In this document: one piece after another, positions 40,001-54,822 of the stretch
Position numbering within the stretch: position 1 is the stretch's first letter
Layout: each line of letters opens with the position of its first letter
Origin: Dermatophagoides farinae
Taxonomy: Eukaryota > Arthropoda > Arachnida > Sarcoptiformes > Pyroglyphidae
Reading direction: 5' to 3'
Length of the DNA: 64,000 nt
Assembly (NCBI RefSeq): GCF_024713945.1
Contig: NC_134681.1
Span: forward strand, 3,304,001 to 3,368,000
Made by a program: the position numbers and the translations under genes
Notes under the pieces: model-generated
What the model saw: the letters and a program-made list of their open reading frames with translations, nothing else
Told to the model about the DNA's origin: nothing
Databases searched by the model: none

Positions 40001-43000
40001 TTTCATTTCTTACTTTGTGTCATTGCCATTTCTATTTTCATTTTCATCCATTCATTCATTCATTCATTCAATCATCGGTATAGTATGGACCAAATGTGTG
40101 TGTGTGTGTGTGTGTAGTAAGCACTCGAATATATCGAATTTTGTTTGCTGCAATTTACTTTTCCCGTTTTTTTTGTGTGTGTTTATGTGTATGTGTATGT
40201 ACCATACAAGTATAATGCAAATATGAAAAAAATAAGAATTTTCTATAACGCCCGTTGATTCTCTTATTATTCTATTCTCTCTCTTTCTCTCTTATTCATC
40301 CATCCATCCAACCAACCATTTCTATTCTATTCTTATTTCTATCAAGTTCTCTCTCTCTCTAGTTTGCTTTCTAGTGTTCCCAGCTAATTTGCATAAATAT
40401 TAAACTTTCTGGTCGATTCTAGTATAGTTCTATAGATCTTCTGATTCTTGTGTTTAAAGTTTTTTTTCTGGCTTCCATTACTTTTGCTTAGCTTCATTCT
40501 AGTCCTTGTCATCATCATTATCATCGTTCATCTTTCATTTCTATTAGCTTTTTTGGATTCTTTTTTTTCCTATTCTCTATTTTGAAATGAAATTTTCTTT
40601 CTCTCAAAAATCAACGCTTTTCATTCAGTCAGCTAGTCAGTCAGTCAGCAAGTCAGTCTTGAAAATTGTTTTGAATGGACGACATGATGAAATATATATT
40701 GCTGCTGCTGCAAAGCATAGCGATGTTACAAATCGAGAAAAAAACATCAGAATTTAAAGAATAATGACAACAACAACAACAACAAGAATCAAATGAATAG
40801 ATAGATCGATGAGATAGATAAGATAGATTTAGTTCAAAAAAAGTTCAATGGAATTTTTCTCATCCAAACAGTATATCGTTTTTCGGTTTGGTTGATGGAT
40901 CTCAGATCGATCTTTTTTTTTTTTTGCTTCAACTTTCTTTTTTGGAATCTATATCGATTCGATTGGATCGATTCTTCTTCTTGTTCGATTCGTTTCGATT
41001 TCATTTTTTTTTGTTTCCTTTCTCTCTCTCTCTCTCTCTCTGTTTGGGTGTTTCTCGATTCACGATACATCATCATCATCATAGTTTATTTTCGTTGTTT
41101 CTCATTGGTTGACTGCACATTAGGTTCACTACTACATCAATTATAATGATGATGATGTGTATCTGATGATGATGATCATCATCATCATCATCATTCTGCT
41201 GCTTTTGTATTAATCCTTAATTTTATGCTAGTGTTTATAGGAAAAAATCTTTCCAGAAAAAATATTTCAGAAAGATTTTTCTTTCTCTTCATTTATTTGT
41301 TATAATCTGTTTCCACTGATGCTATTTGAATTGCAACATCAACATTAACGAATTTCGAAATTGAAAAAACAAGAATATTTTATCATCATATTCCTAAATC
41401 GTTATGTTTGTTGTTGGTTGTTTGGTTGGTTGGTTGGTTTGTTTGTTTGATGTAAAGCCAGGAAATTCCAAAAAAAGCAGCAAATTAAATGACTTTTTGT
41501 ATTGTATACCACCTACACATACATACACACACACTTATCAAACATTTATTCAACATAAAAATTGAATGACAAAACTCATTGAAAATGTTTCCAGAAATTC
41601 TTCATTTTTCATCACAATTTTTTTCTATCGATGAAGAAATGAATTTCGAAATAAAATGAGAAAAAAAAATTGTTCAATTCAAACGATAAACTTTATTGAA
41701 TAGAGAAGAGGAATCTATCAAACACCAAATTTATGTGTATGTGTGCGTCTGGTATTCCCAAATGTCTCTGTGTAACATTTGCAAAGTTCTTCTTCTTCTT
41801 CTTCTTCGTTAATGTTTGCGTAATTCTGTTGCTGAAATGTGGAGAAAAAAATTATTTATTTTTTTCAACATTTCAGCAAACATACACACACAACTGACAC
41901 AATCTATATTTGGTCTGTCAATTGATGATGATGATGACAAGTGGTAATAAGAGATAAATTTTTCCTATATTGAAAGTTGAAACTTTGAATTTTTCTCTGA
42001 ATGATGATGCTGGTAGGAGTTGATTTTTCTGGTTGTCCTGTGTGTGTGTGTGTGTGGTTGGTTAAATGTTGGAACAATTTTGCAACGATTCAAGCAAATA
42101 GAACCAAAAAAAAAAACTTTCAAACATTGCTTGCTTGTTATTGATTGATTTTGATTTGAAAAAAAATCATCAGTTTCATCATCATTATTTTGAAAAGTTT
42201 TTTTTCTCTCTCTCTCTAATTTAAACATCTTTTGTTGTTGGTTCTGCTGCATTCAAAAATGTTTTCGGAAACTTTTCCTTTTGATTATGTCAACATACAG
42301 ACACACACACACACACACACACAGGAATTTTTTCTCTTTGTTCCTGTCATCAATTGAAATGGAAAATCAAATCATTGAATGGCGAAAAAAGAAAAATAAA
42401 ATTGTGGAACCAAATATTGTCAATTCAATGTAATGTGAACATGATGACAATTTTCATTTTCAAAGGCGCCCAACTGGAACGTCGTCATCGTCGTCGATGA
42501 TGATGATGATGATGATGGCAAATCATTTTACAATTGGAATAGAAAAAGAATTGTTGATCGAAAACAACAATAGAAAAAATTCAAGAATTTAAATTCAAAA
42601 TAAATTCGTTTTTTTCTCTGTTTGACAAAAATTTCTAAACATAATGCTGGTGATGTTGATGATGATGAATTTCAAACACACCCACATCCGCATCCAAAAA
42701 AAAGAAATTTTTTTCCATGAACATTTTGATAATCAAATGATGAACGAGAATTGAGGAAACGAAATTTTTTCTTTGTTTCGTATACGGTCATTCGGATATA
42801 AAGTTCAATGATTCAAACTAAATAAAACGATAATAGATTTGAATGAATAAATGTTGAAAATTTTGATGGTATAAAAAACAACATAGGAAATGGCACGATT
42901 CAGATCGGAAGGAAGGATATTGTGATTCATGAATAGAATGGAAATAGTATGTTTGTTTGATGCTCCCCCCCAAAAAAATTGGTTCAATTTAATACAATTT

Positions 43001-45000
43001 TTTTTATGCCTTCATTTCTTTCTCCACCACCACCTTGTAAAGGGTTTTCCCTTTTCTCATGATTTTTTTTCAAAGGAAAATTTCCACGAGAAAAAAAAAT
43101 CAACAGAATGAACATGAATTCTTTATTTCAAATATATACCGATTTTGTTTTACATTCAAAATGCACAAAATGGTAAAATAATAAAGAAAAAAAAACTAGA
43201 AAAACTAGAAAAAACTCGAACCAAAATGGATGTCAAATACGTGCCTGTCCACATAATGACCAGAACATTCATTTTTATTGTTGTTTGTTATGGTTGCTGC
43301 AATGTTTTTCTATGGTCATTGTTGTTGTTGTCGTTATTTCTATTTTTATCTCATATGGTCCATTGATCCATCTATTCATTCATTTCATTTCATTTTCATT
43401 TTCATTTTCATTTTCATTTTCATTTTCATTTTGAGTGTATTTCTGTTTTCATACAGATAAAACAAAACAGAATATAAAAAAAAATTACACCCACACACAC
43501 ACACACTAACAATTCAATCGATCCAGAAAAATTCAATTCGATTGAATTGGATTCACAATATACGAAAAAAAAAAACAGAAAAAAAATTCAACACCAACAT
43601 CATACACGTACGCACGTATAACAACAAACTAGCCACGGATTTGTGCATCAATAAAAGTATTTCAATTTCTCTTGTTGTTGTTGTTGTTTATTATTTGTTT
43701 GTCATTGAGATTCTTGTTTTCTGTGTGTGTATGTGTGTTTGTCGTTTTGTTTCATATCAATGATGATGATGATATTGGTGGTGGTGGTGGTTGCTATCGT
43801 CCATTTTCCGAGAAAAAAAAATTCAAATCAATTATTTCGATTTATGTTTAGGTTTTGCCATATATCCTCTATTTCTCTTACACACACACACACGATTGCA
43901 TATTATCGTCATTTATTTAGTGGTAAACAATGTGTGTGTGTGAAGCATCAATAAATTTTTTTTTTCATTTCCCATTTTCTTCTTCTAGTTGAAAATGGTC
44001 GAAATTTGTTGGTTAGAATTTGATCGATTCGATCATTCATTTTAGACTCAATTCAATTTATATACAGAAATGAAAAGAAAAAAAAAACGAATAAAAATCT
44101 TCATCATGAAGATGATATCGTTGACACGTGCACACACACACACACACACAAAGAGAGTGTATACGTGCGTTTCATTTCTATCCATCTTTTTTTTTTCGTT
44201 GATCGGTCGCTTGGTCCGGTGGTTTTCGTTCATTTTCGTTTTCGTTTTCTAATACATTGTTCTTTTGCTTCATCTATCTCACTCTCTCTCTCTCTCTCAT
44301 TCTTTCTTCCTCATTAGATTTATATAAAACCATTATTATTATTATTATATTCGGTTATTGGTATTGATTAGTTAGCGGGCGGTTAGAATTTTTTTTTTTT
44401 GGTGTGGATATTCGTTGTGGTGGTGATGAAGGGGCCAAAAAAAAAATCATCCATCCACCCACACATACATACACACACACACACATCATTCCCCCCAAAA
44501 AAAAACTATGATTTGGTGACAATTTCGTTTCGCAAGTTTGTCATTTTTCTTTTTTGGTTTGCTTTTGATTTGTTTTTCCCGTACTATCTATACGTACGTA
44601 CGCGTGTTTATCGTTATCGTTATTAATAATAAGTCAATTTGAATGATGATGATAATGATGACGCCACAATGCATGTGTGTGTGTGTGTTACACGTTATAT
44701 GTAACGAGTGAAAAAAAATTGAAATAATCTGATTAGTTCCGGTTTTATCATCATCATCATTCTGTGCGGCTGTCTGTGTGTGTGTGTGTGTGACCGTAAC
44801 CAAACCAAACCAAAAACAAAGTACCAAATTCTGAAAATGAAAAAAAAAATTTTTTTTTTAGAAATTCATAATTGATGATCTTCAATACTGGTAATGACAC
44901 CAAATGGATGATTTTGAACTGCAAAATTTCGAAAAAAGTGGAAACAAAAATTCTGACCATAACAATTTTGAATCAAAAATTGATTATGAACAAAGAATAT
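40001..45000. other. gene desert, part 6
   Basis: No recognisable gene. TC run (about 41021-41041), ATG/ATC inverted tract (about 41168-41196), CA run (42301-42323) and ATTTTC hexamers (43381-43432). A small non-repetitive ORF begins at 44904. Confidence 0.6.
43381..43432. repeat. (ATTTTC)n hexanucleotide repeat
   Basis: About seven near-perfect hexamers preceded by two CATTT units. Confidence 0.9.
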
Positions 45001-45080
45001 CGATACACTGGCTCATCATCATCAGAGATGAATCCATTGGATGGCAATTCACCGAAAAAAAATTGAAATTGATTGATTGA
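44904..45080 (+). CDS. possible small ORF, 58 aa, unknown
   Basis: Starts ATG at CACCAAATGG and reads MDDFELQNFEKSGNKNSDHN, later DYEQRISIHW and DESIGWQFTEKK, then a stop at 45078-45080. The composition is balanced and protein-like, unusual for this repeat-rich block. It may be a short gene, an exon or chance. No family recognised, no splice or poly(A) signal identified. Confidence 0.2.
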   Translation: MDDFELQNFEKSGNKNSDHNNFESKIDYEQRISIHWLIIIRDESIGWQFTEKKLKLID

Positions 45081-48047
45081 TTGATGTATATCCATTGGAC
45101 GATCAAATCAAATTTTTTTTTCTTTCCAATCTTCATTGAACAATCATTTTCTTTTTTCGTCAAACAAAAACAGAAAAAAACGATCATTGATTTCATTGCC
45201 GATATATCGATGATGACGATCATTTATCTATCTATCGTAATCTTTTGTATTTAATTTTGTTTCCTAGGATAAAAACTTGCAAGAACAAAGTCCAAGTTCT
45301 ATATCTATCTATCTATCTATCTATGTTTTCTGGTAAATAAATTAGGTCTAATTACAGGTTATGATGGTCAGGCAAACAACAACAACAACAACAAGAAAGA
45401 AAGAAAGAAAAAAAAGAAACCATTTGCCCCAACCATTTTTTTCTGTGTTTTTAAACGTCAAAATAGACCGGACATTTTTTTGTTGTTGTTTTTTTTTGGT
45501 TGTTGTTGTTGTCGAAATATCATCATCATCATTGATCAGTAATTTTTTTTTTGCTTGAAATTATGATGATGATGATCATGATGATCATATAATATCAGTC
45601 AAATGGTGAAAAAAAAATATTTCAAATCTTTTCGCCGAAATATTAAATAAATCTAAGGTGAGGCTAGGCTTGGCCATAATGTTATTATTATTATTGTGTC
45701 CAAATCGTCGCTGGTGTTTTTTTTATTTTTTATTTTTTTTGTTTTGACCACACGACAAGCTTATTAATGCCAAGTGTGATGTGATATTAAACATAAGAAT
45801 TGAATTTTTTTTTTGAACTTTTCACATGATTCGGCCACTTTTTTTTACTTATTGCCAATTGTAGTAATTTTTTTTTTGTAGAATTGTATAGCCGATGTTT
45901 TGATTCTATCTTGCCGTTGTTGTTGTTGTTGTTGTTGTTTTACGAATAAAAATGATAGATGTGAATACAGGATCGGATAATGGAATTAGAACGAACGAAC
46001 GAATGAAAAAACAAAACGTTAAACCAATCCCATTGCATTGAATTTTTGAAAATTTCATTGAAATTGTTTTTCGTTTTCAATGTCATTTATCAATTAACGA
46101 GAATCGATTAATGATCAATTGATTCTGATTGATTTAATTGATTGAATTTATTTGGAAATTTTTTTTTCCAAACTCAAATAATCAATCAACCAACCAACCA
46201 ACAGGTCAGAAAAAATTCTAAAAAAAAATCCCAGAAAAAAAAACAATAAAAAATCTACTGGTACCAGTGTGTGTTTGTGTCTATGTCATTGGCAACTGAT
46301 TATCACCATCATCATCATCATCATCATGAACGAAAAAAAAATTGCAAAAGACAAAAAAATATCGTCAATTTCATCGCAACCAAAATCTAATGATGATGAT
46401 AATTATATTTGGTGTGTCACACACATATCTATGATCATTTTTTTCGACCAATTTCAATTCCATTATTTTCCACAATCATCATCATCAATTTCATCTGCTT
46501 TTTTTGTCTTTGGTTCACATATCATATTGTCTATTCCAGTGAAACAAAAAAAAACAACAACAACAACAAAAAGAGAGAGAGAGAGAGAAAAAAATATGTA
46601 AATGTAACTTGTAAGGCGTTTGTTATTGCTATTGTTGTTGTTATTATTATTCTATACAATACAAAAATTATAATCATCGAATGTGGATCAATGATGTTGG
46701 ATTTTTTTGTTTTGTTTTGTTTCTTATTTAGTTTGAATCATATAAAATAGGCGTTTATATGAATGTTTGTTGGGTGTATTTCATCACATATTATTATCAT
46801 CATCATCATTATCATTATCATAGGTTTCTGTATAGTAGAATTTGATAATAGTTATTTAATTGCTAGGTTGATATTTCATATCCATTGTTTGTATTCACAA
46901 CCAACACCACCACCACCGCAAAGCGTTTGTTTCCATTTCTCCGTTCTCTGATGATGGTTATATTATTATTGGATTCTGTTGTATACTGAAATGGACTGGA
47001 TTTTTTTCATTCTCTTTTTATTCTTAATTTCATTGCATTTCTAAAACACGCGAATAGTAATGACATGTGATTATGAATGAATATGAAAAAAGCTGTATTT
47101 TTCATTTTTTTTTGTTTTGTTTTGTTTGATAAAATGACAAAAAGTGAAAACAAAACAAAACTGAAAGAAAAAATCAATTTCTGTATCGATTAGCTGGATT
47201 TTTTTGTGTGCAAAAAATTTACTTTTATCACGCAAATCTTTTTTTTTGGTTTTTTGTTATAGCGTCAGATTTCTTTGATCTGTTTTAATTTCATTCATTC
47301 AAAAATTTTTTGAATGAATACGTCATTGATTCATCATTTGTTTTTGATTGATAATTACAACGACAAATCAATAGATTTGTAAAGTGAACACACAAAATTA
47401 TCAAGTTCAAAGGTTACATTTTTTTTTATCAATCTAATGCATATATATAATTTACCTGTCTAAATTGTCGCATCATCATCAAAAAAAAAACGAAACAATT
47501 TATTATCTAATTTAATGATTCAATGATGATAATAATGATTGCATGTCATTACATCAATTACAGATCCGATGATGATAAAAATGATTAAAAAAAAAACAAA
47601 ATTTTATTCATTGAATCAATCAGGTTGTTGTTGTTGTCGTTGTTTTTATCACTGTTGCTTCTATCATCATCACCATCATCATGATCATGATCATCATTAT
47701 CATAATTCATGAAACAAATGCCGGTTCATTGGGCAAAGAAATAAATAAAAATAAAACTAGCCAGAATAAAAAAAAAACAGAGAGAGAGAGAGAGAGAAAG
47801 CAAACAAGTAATAGAAAGTGAGTGAGATGAGAATAAATGGTTATATGCAAATTGTTTACGCGCGTACAGCGTTTGACTTGTCTATATATATAAATGTGTG
47901 TGTGTGTGTGTGTTTGTCTTTGTGTATGTGTGGCTTTGCATAAATTTGAATAAAATTTCAATAATATTTATTATACCATTCACTATGTGTTGTGTGTGTG
48001 TGTGTGTTTGTGTATGGGGGAAAAAAAAACTTTATCAATTCACATCC

Positions 48048-48078
<31 letters not shown>

Positions 48079-50000
48079 GATTTAGACTATTGACTGATTG
48101 ACTGTTTGAATCGATGAATTTTTTTTTCTGGAATAAAATTTTTCAAACTAAAACTTGAACATTAAAATCCGTAATTAATAATAATGATGATCATGATCAT
48201 ACGTCATTAATGAACGTGTGGTTAGTTTTTTTTTCATCTTTACTGTTGTTGTTCACTTGTTGCATTGTTTTATACAAAATACTGTAATATAAATGTAAAT
48301 CAAATTTTTTTTTATCTATATCGTTATAAATAAATGGCTGAACAATGTGTGTGTGTGTGTGTGTATTTAGGTATGACAATCCTTTATTTTATTTTTTCTT
48401 TATGCTGCCACCATAATGATCATTTTAAATGATGATGATGATGATGATAATAAATTAGATAATAAATGTGGGTGGACAGAGATAGAGAGCTGGTCAATAT
48501 TAATGTTGAAACTGATTTTTTTTTCTTTGATTTATGGATGAACGAAAAAAAAAATGAAAATTTTTTCCCCATTTTGCTTCATTCTGAAACGTGTGTGTGG
48601 TTACAATACATTCTGATGATGCGATCAAATGATGGTGATGGTGTATTTTCATTAATTTTTTTTTCATCATCATCATCATCCTGGAACTAGTTTTTCGCCT
48701 TTGACCATTTGTCTTTGTTGTCGTTGTTGTTGTTGTTTTTGTTGAGAACAAGATTTTTCAATTTTTAAATCAAATAAAAAAAAAATCAAAATCACATGTG
48801 CATACATGGAATGATTTTTTATTCTCGTCTTCATCTTATTTTTTTGCGCTATAATCCTAATGATAAATATTTGATTTTTTTTTGTGAAAAAACAAAACAT
48901 TTCATCAAGCAAATAAGTTTGATAATCATTGAACCGATAATAATCGCTTATATTTGATGACATTTTCTTCTTGAAAAAAAATAGAATAGATTCTTCACTA
49001 GATTTTTTTTTGGTTCTGTTTCAGATTCTGGATCAAATCTGGAACAACGAAAAAAAAATGTCATCAATAATTTTCTTTGTTCACACTATATGAAGATGTG
49101 TTTTTGATTTAGATTAGATTTTTTTTTTTAGTTTCGACTTTCAATTCCATTCAATCATTGATTTACTTGTCACATTCAAAAGATATCCATACACATACAC
49201 ACAAATAATTCATTCATCAATCCAATGATTATTACAATCAATTTTGGATTCAGAAACATCATGTTTCTCTCTCTCTCTCTCTCTCATTCTCGTTTTATGT
49301 GTGCGTGTGTATTCCAGAGAAAGAAAAAAAATCAACGTCAATAATAATGTTCAGTGATGATGATGATGATGATGTTCGATGATTTGAACCGTAAATCGTA
49401 TATATCGAAGATTAGAATATGAGTGAGTGTAGTGAATGAATTAAATGAAATGAGTGTGTTGTGAGTTGTCACGAATCTCTCTAGTTCTAAATTCCGAATC
49501 CTGATGGTGATGATTTTTTTTTCTTCTTGTTGTGTGTGTGTGTGTGTATATATATGTGTTACATAAACTTACTAATAATTTTTTTTCTGATTCTCTCTCC
49601 TTTCGTAATGAACAAGAAAAAAAAAATCCAGCGATTTGATGCATGTAATTCAAAGTGATAATAATAATGACGATGATGATGTAAGATGATCAAATGATGA
49701 CAAAATGTTTGAGTTTTTTTTTTCCTGGTTTACTTTGGTTTATATCAACAAATGCAGCAACTAAAAAAAACACACACACACACATACAGAGAGAGAGATG
49801 GAAAACAAAAAATCAAATAGCAGTAGTAGAATCCATTCATCCGTTTATTATCATGATATATTTATTGTGTATTGAGAAAATTGAGATTGAATCAAAATCA
49901 AAGATTTATCATTCTTAGAAAATCTAATCTAACAACTTTACATATATATTAATATGTGGAAACATTGAATGCGATCAAAAACGTAGAGAAAAAAAATGAT
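45001..50000. other. gene desert, part 7
   Basis: No recognised gene family. ATCT run (45303-45324), TTG run (45916-45939), self-complementary ATC/ATG tract (about 47666-47700), CAA run (48050-48078), TG runs near 47895 and 48345. A 95-codon minus-strand ORF (48963-48676) is listed separately. Confidence 0.6.
48676..48963 (-). CDS. possible small ORF, 95 aa, unknown
   Basis: Starts MSSNISDYYRFNDYQTYLLD, which has good codon variety, then a hydrophobic/Lys segment and a Gln/Arg-rich end caused by a (TTG)n tract. A CAAG acceptor-like site lies just before the ATG. The first 30 codons look coding-like; the rest is ambiguous and may be intron read-through. No homology recognised. Confidence 0.2.
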   Translation of the reverse strand: MSSNISDYYRFNDYQTYLLDEMFCFFTKKNQIFIIRIIAQKNKMKTRIKNHSMYAHVILIFFLFDLKIEKSCSQQKQQQQRQQRQMVKGEKLVPG

Positions 50001-51102
50001 ATCTTATGATGATGATGATGAAAAAATACAGAATCCAGAATACAGAACTAGAGAGAGAGAGAGAGAGAGAATGAGAATAAGAAAAAAAAAGTTAATCAAA
50101 CTAAGTAAATACAGTTTCGATTCTAGTTGTTATTTGTAGTTGACTAGTTTTGCTTGCTAGCTATAGTTAAAGAGAGAGAGAGAAAAAAAACAACCAACCA
50201 ACCAACCAATAGCGAATGAACCGAGAAAAAAAACGAACTGAAAATGATAATAATAAAAATCGAATGTAATTTCAAAAGTCCGATTTTCAAAATAAACATC
50301 ATCAATGACAATGAAGAAGAAGAATAAGAAGAAGAATCATCTTCTTCTTTATTGATGATGATGATGAAAAAAAAAATTCATCAGAATAATTGCATTGAAA
50401 TTAAACTGAATGAAATTCTGGCGAAATTTTCAGCTTTGTTGCTGTTGTTGTTGTTTCTGTTTCTGTTTTCATCGTGTTGCAATTTACTCGAATAGAAAAA
50501 GAATTTGGAAAAAAGGAAAATAGAAATGATGTAATGATTTCGATTCGATTCGATTCTGATTCTTTCGAAAACCAAAATGAAAAAAAATACACAACCCAAA
50601 ACTATAAATTATTCTGTGGATTATTATATAATGGACAACAAAGAATGGTAACAATTTTCATCGTAGAATGGCTATTAGATTTATTTGTTCAATTGTCAAA
50701 TATCACTCTAGTTACTTTATTTCAATAGCAGAAAAAAAATTTTTTAAAAATTGAAATTCAATTCAATTGATTCTTAAAAAGCTTGTGTGTGTGTATTAAA
50801 ATCCATTATCATGACCGATGGTTGACCATCCATTATCATTACACACACACACACACACACAGGCACATTCAGTGGAATCAAGGGTCATCATCATTCGTTT
50901 TGGTTTAATTGTATATATGTGTTTGTGTGTGTGTGTGGCTTTCTCAGTGTGAAATCTGGATCTGAGAATAAATTCAATTTTGATATTTTAAAAAAATGAA
51001 ATTCTTTTTTTTTCTTCTGTTGTTGTTGTAAATATTTTTATTATTAATGGATCCTTCGGAATCGTCGTGACATTGTTGCCACATATTGAGGATTAACTGT
51101 AC

Positions 51103-51140
<38 letters not shown>

Positions 51141-51511
51141 GTGTTTATGAGTGAAAATCCTTTTTTTTAGTGAAAGAAAAAAATTTTCATTTTCATAATG
51201 TTACCCTGGATTGTTGTTGTAATCTAGGATATTTTTTTTTTGTGGTCATCATTTTACTTGAATCATGAATTCAATTGATTTAAAATTAAAAATTGCCACA
51301 GAATTATTGAAATTTTCAAATAAAAAAAAATCAAGCATTTTTTTTGTTGTAAATCTGATATCCAATAGCCATTTATAACGACGACGACGATGACGATGAT
51401 GATGATGATTATAATGATGAGCATTTAGCACATCATCTCTCTTTTTGACTTTTTCATTTTTTTTTTTTTTGAAATTGATTCATATTGAATCAATTTTATG
51501 ATCAATGATCG

Positions 51512-51512
<1 letters not shown>

Positions 51513-51543
<31 letters not shown>

Positions 51544-51568
51544 CACGTGTCTCACACACACACACACA
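51513..51568. repeat. inverted (TG)15 / (CA)8 pair
   Basis: TG run 51513-51542 and CA run 51553-51568 are separated by GCACGTGTCT. The single strand can fold into a long hairpin; as duplex, both arms are alternating purine-pyrimidine and can form Z-DNA. Confidence 0.9.
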
Positions 51569-54500
51569 ATAAGGCTTGATAATGTCAAAAATGTGTTAAA
51601 AAAACGTGAAACTATGTATTTATCATTCCATTTAATCTGATACCGAAAATCTATCATATTTAGCATAAACAAACTATAATAACGGACACAATATTGTATT
51701 GAATGAATCACATATGTGATGACGATGATGATGATGACACATCATCATCATTTTCATTCGGAGACAAACAACTTTTTTTTTATATTATATTGAATTTAAT
51801 ATGAAAATTGTCATCATCACCATTATATACACACACAAATAATATACACGTGTGATATTGGCACGTGTGTAATGTGACTGTGTGTGTGCGTTAAGCACTT
51901 TTAACCATCACAATTCACAATGATGAAACCGAGATGATTATTGTGTGTCTGTGTGTTAGATTGATTATCAGTGCTGAAAATTTTGATTTTTTGGATATTT
52001 TTCTTGCTCACTCCTCTAATTATTTTTTCCTATTTAGTAATTTAATTGGGCAGAAAAATGAAAAATTTTTGATCATCATCAAAATTTGATCAAATGACAA
52101 ATCACAAGGTGTGTGTGTGTGTGAATGAATGATGATGAAGTAGAAAACCAAAACGATACCGAAATTGGATCGTAAATTTTTATTTTCATTTTTTGCTAAA
52201 TTTTGCCACGATCCACATAATTTTTATGCTTGTTTTTTTTTTATTCCTGTCGGCAGCGGTTTTTGTATTTTTTTTTTCGTTTTGTTTTGCCGATTTACCA
52301 ACGATGATGATGATGATGATCATATTTGCATTCAATACCGACAGATGATAATTTCAATCCACTTTTCATCACATTTGTTGTTTATTTGTTTTTTTTCGGA
52401 ATTTTTTCACTTTTTTTTTGGCAAAAAAAAAATCGTAAAAAAATTCCCCCACACCCCAAAAAAAAATCAAAATGTTATAAATGTCAAAAGAAATCTTTCA
52501 ACAACAACAACAAAAAAATTAAAAAGTTGCCGAAATAAGAAAAAAAACCCATTTGGATCAGACCAGATATGCAGACAGCAAAACATCATTTTTCTACACA
52601 AACACGGACATCAGTTTTGTGTGTTTAAAAGAATTTTTTTTCCGTCTCTCTCATCTTCAATGTTCATAAATTATTAATATGACGCTAATAAAATAAATGG
52701 TTTTCCAACAGCTGAGAAAAAAAATGAGAGAAAGAGAAACAGAGAAAAAAAGGATTGAAAAATCTTGAAAAAAAACAGTCTTCTCTATGAGCATTGTGAG
52801 AAAAAAAAATATTCATAGAATTTAAGGAAACGGAAAAGAGAAAAATTCACAAATCAAACACAGACAAACACAGACACACAGAATATTGAATCAAACTTAA
52901 CACAGCAGCTGCTGTTTGTGGTGTGTGTGTGTGTGTGCGATTATTATGTTGATGCTGATGCTGGTAATCACGCCCTGAAAACAAAACCAGAAAAAAAAAC
53001 AAAACAAAACAAAATAAAAAAAAATGTCAAATGCACATGACATACGAACTATGAAAGATGGAGAGTGAGTGAGTGAGTGAGTGAGACAGAAAAAAAACAT
53101 CAGAGTCAAGTGATGGCCATGATGATGACACAGCCATTCATAGAAAGACAGAGAATCAATAGATCGTGTAAAGAAAAGTTTGAAGCATACATACAGGCAA
53201 TTTCAGTTAAAATAGTCATCTTTTTCTTTTTTTTCCCATTAAATCTCATTTCTCATTTTATCATCATCATCATCATCATCTGCATCAACATTGGATCAAT
53301 CTTTTTTTTTGATTCACTCGATATCTGGCCATTTCATTTCATTTTATTTTATTTTTTATAACACATGTACCCATCGCGTGTGTGTGTGTGTGTGTGTGTG
53401 ATGTGTTGGCGTTATGGATTAAACACATTTATAGATGTGATGTGTGAGAGAGCCAATGGATTTTGTGTTGTTGTTGTTGTTGTTGTTGATGTTATTATCT
53501 TTGATTCCATTTTATTTTATAAAATGAAAAAAAAATAGAAAAAAAAATAATGCAACGAGAGAAACAAAAGAAAGATTTGCAAGAAAAAAAAGTAAAGTAA
53601 ATGAAAAAAAAATGTCAAACTTAAATTGATCGATTACACGCATTAGTGTCGAATTCTTCTTCTTCTTCTTCTTATTTTTTCATTATACAACACACAATCT
53701 GTGTGCTTGTGTTTTTTTTTTTTTTTTTTTTGCGGTAGTTTTTTTTCCACTTTTGTTGTTGGTGCTGTGTTTAGATTTCTGATTCCGATTCATTAGATCC
53801 GATCCGATCCATCAGATCAATCAATCAATCAATCAGATAAACAATCACAAAAAAACTCATTGACTGTGTGTTTGTTTTGGAAAAAAAAACTTTTGTTTTC
53901 ATTTTATTTTTCTGTATTTGAAAATTTTGATTTGGTTTTTTTTTATTTTGATTTGAATCAAATCATATCGATATCAACTTTTTTTTTTGTTTGGTTCATA
54001 ATCAAAACAGCATGTGATATATATCACATCCATTGTATCATTGATCTGACACTGACAATCGGCCAATCATATATTGGATTGAATTTTTTTTTTCATCTTG
54101 GATTCATTTAAAATGTTTCATTATTGTCAAATTTTTTTTTTTGATTATTATTTGACAGTTGTTGTTGTTTTCGGCTCCTGTAGTGATGATTGTTGTTTTT
54201 TTATCGATTGAAAAACTGAATATTTGAAAATTCGTGAGTTACGGATTTTAACTGAAAGCAAAAAACAATACAGATCAATATCTTTTCATCAATATGTATT
54301 GTTTAATTGAGCTTAATACAAAAAAAGATTTTTCTTTTCTAATTTCAAAAAAAAACAAAAACAACAACACTCCCTATACACGGTGGAAATAGGGAGTGTT
54401 TTGAGATGTTTTTGCATACAATCACATTCTACATCATTTATTGTATCAAACTATCAATTTGAAGTTTATAATTACAGGTTTTCAATATTCAATTCATCAT

Positions 54501-54783
54501 CAATAACATTTTATTATGAACATGTGTGTAACAGGTTCATTCTAATTGTTGGGAAAAAAACAATTTTTTTTTTTTGGATTGAAAAATCAAAAATTTTTTT
54601 TTCTCTGTTCTGATAAAAAAAAACAATAATCATAATCATAATCATTATGGTTGTATATAACAAACACATGAATATATAGCGACTTGTTGAACGATAATTT
54701 TGTCGCGACAGTCTAGTTTCCATTAGTTCTTCATCACCATCATCATGGTCATTCTTTCCATATAGGACCATGAAGATGAATTT

Positions 54784-54784
54784 C

Positions 54785-54822
<38 letters not shown>
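54784..54822. repeat. (CAA)13 trinucleotide run
   Basis: Uninterrupted 39-nt run, followed by A homopolymer. Confidence 0.95.

Noticed and set aside
52165-52677. 170-codon open frame, the longest in the desert
   Set aside because: Dominated by Phe, Lys, Asn and Asp runs from T-rich, A-rich and GAT repeats. No family resemblance and no gene signals.
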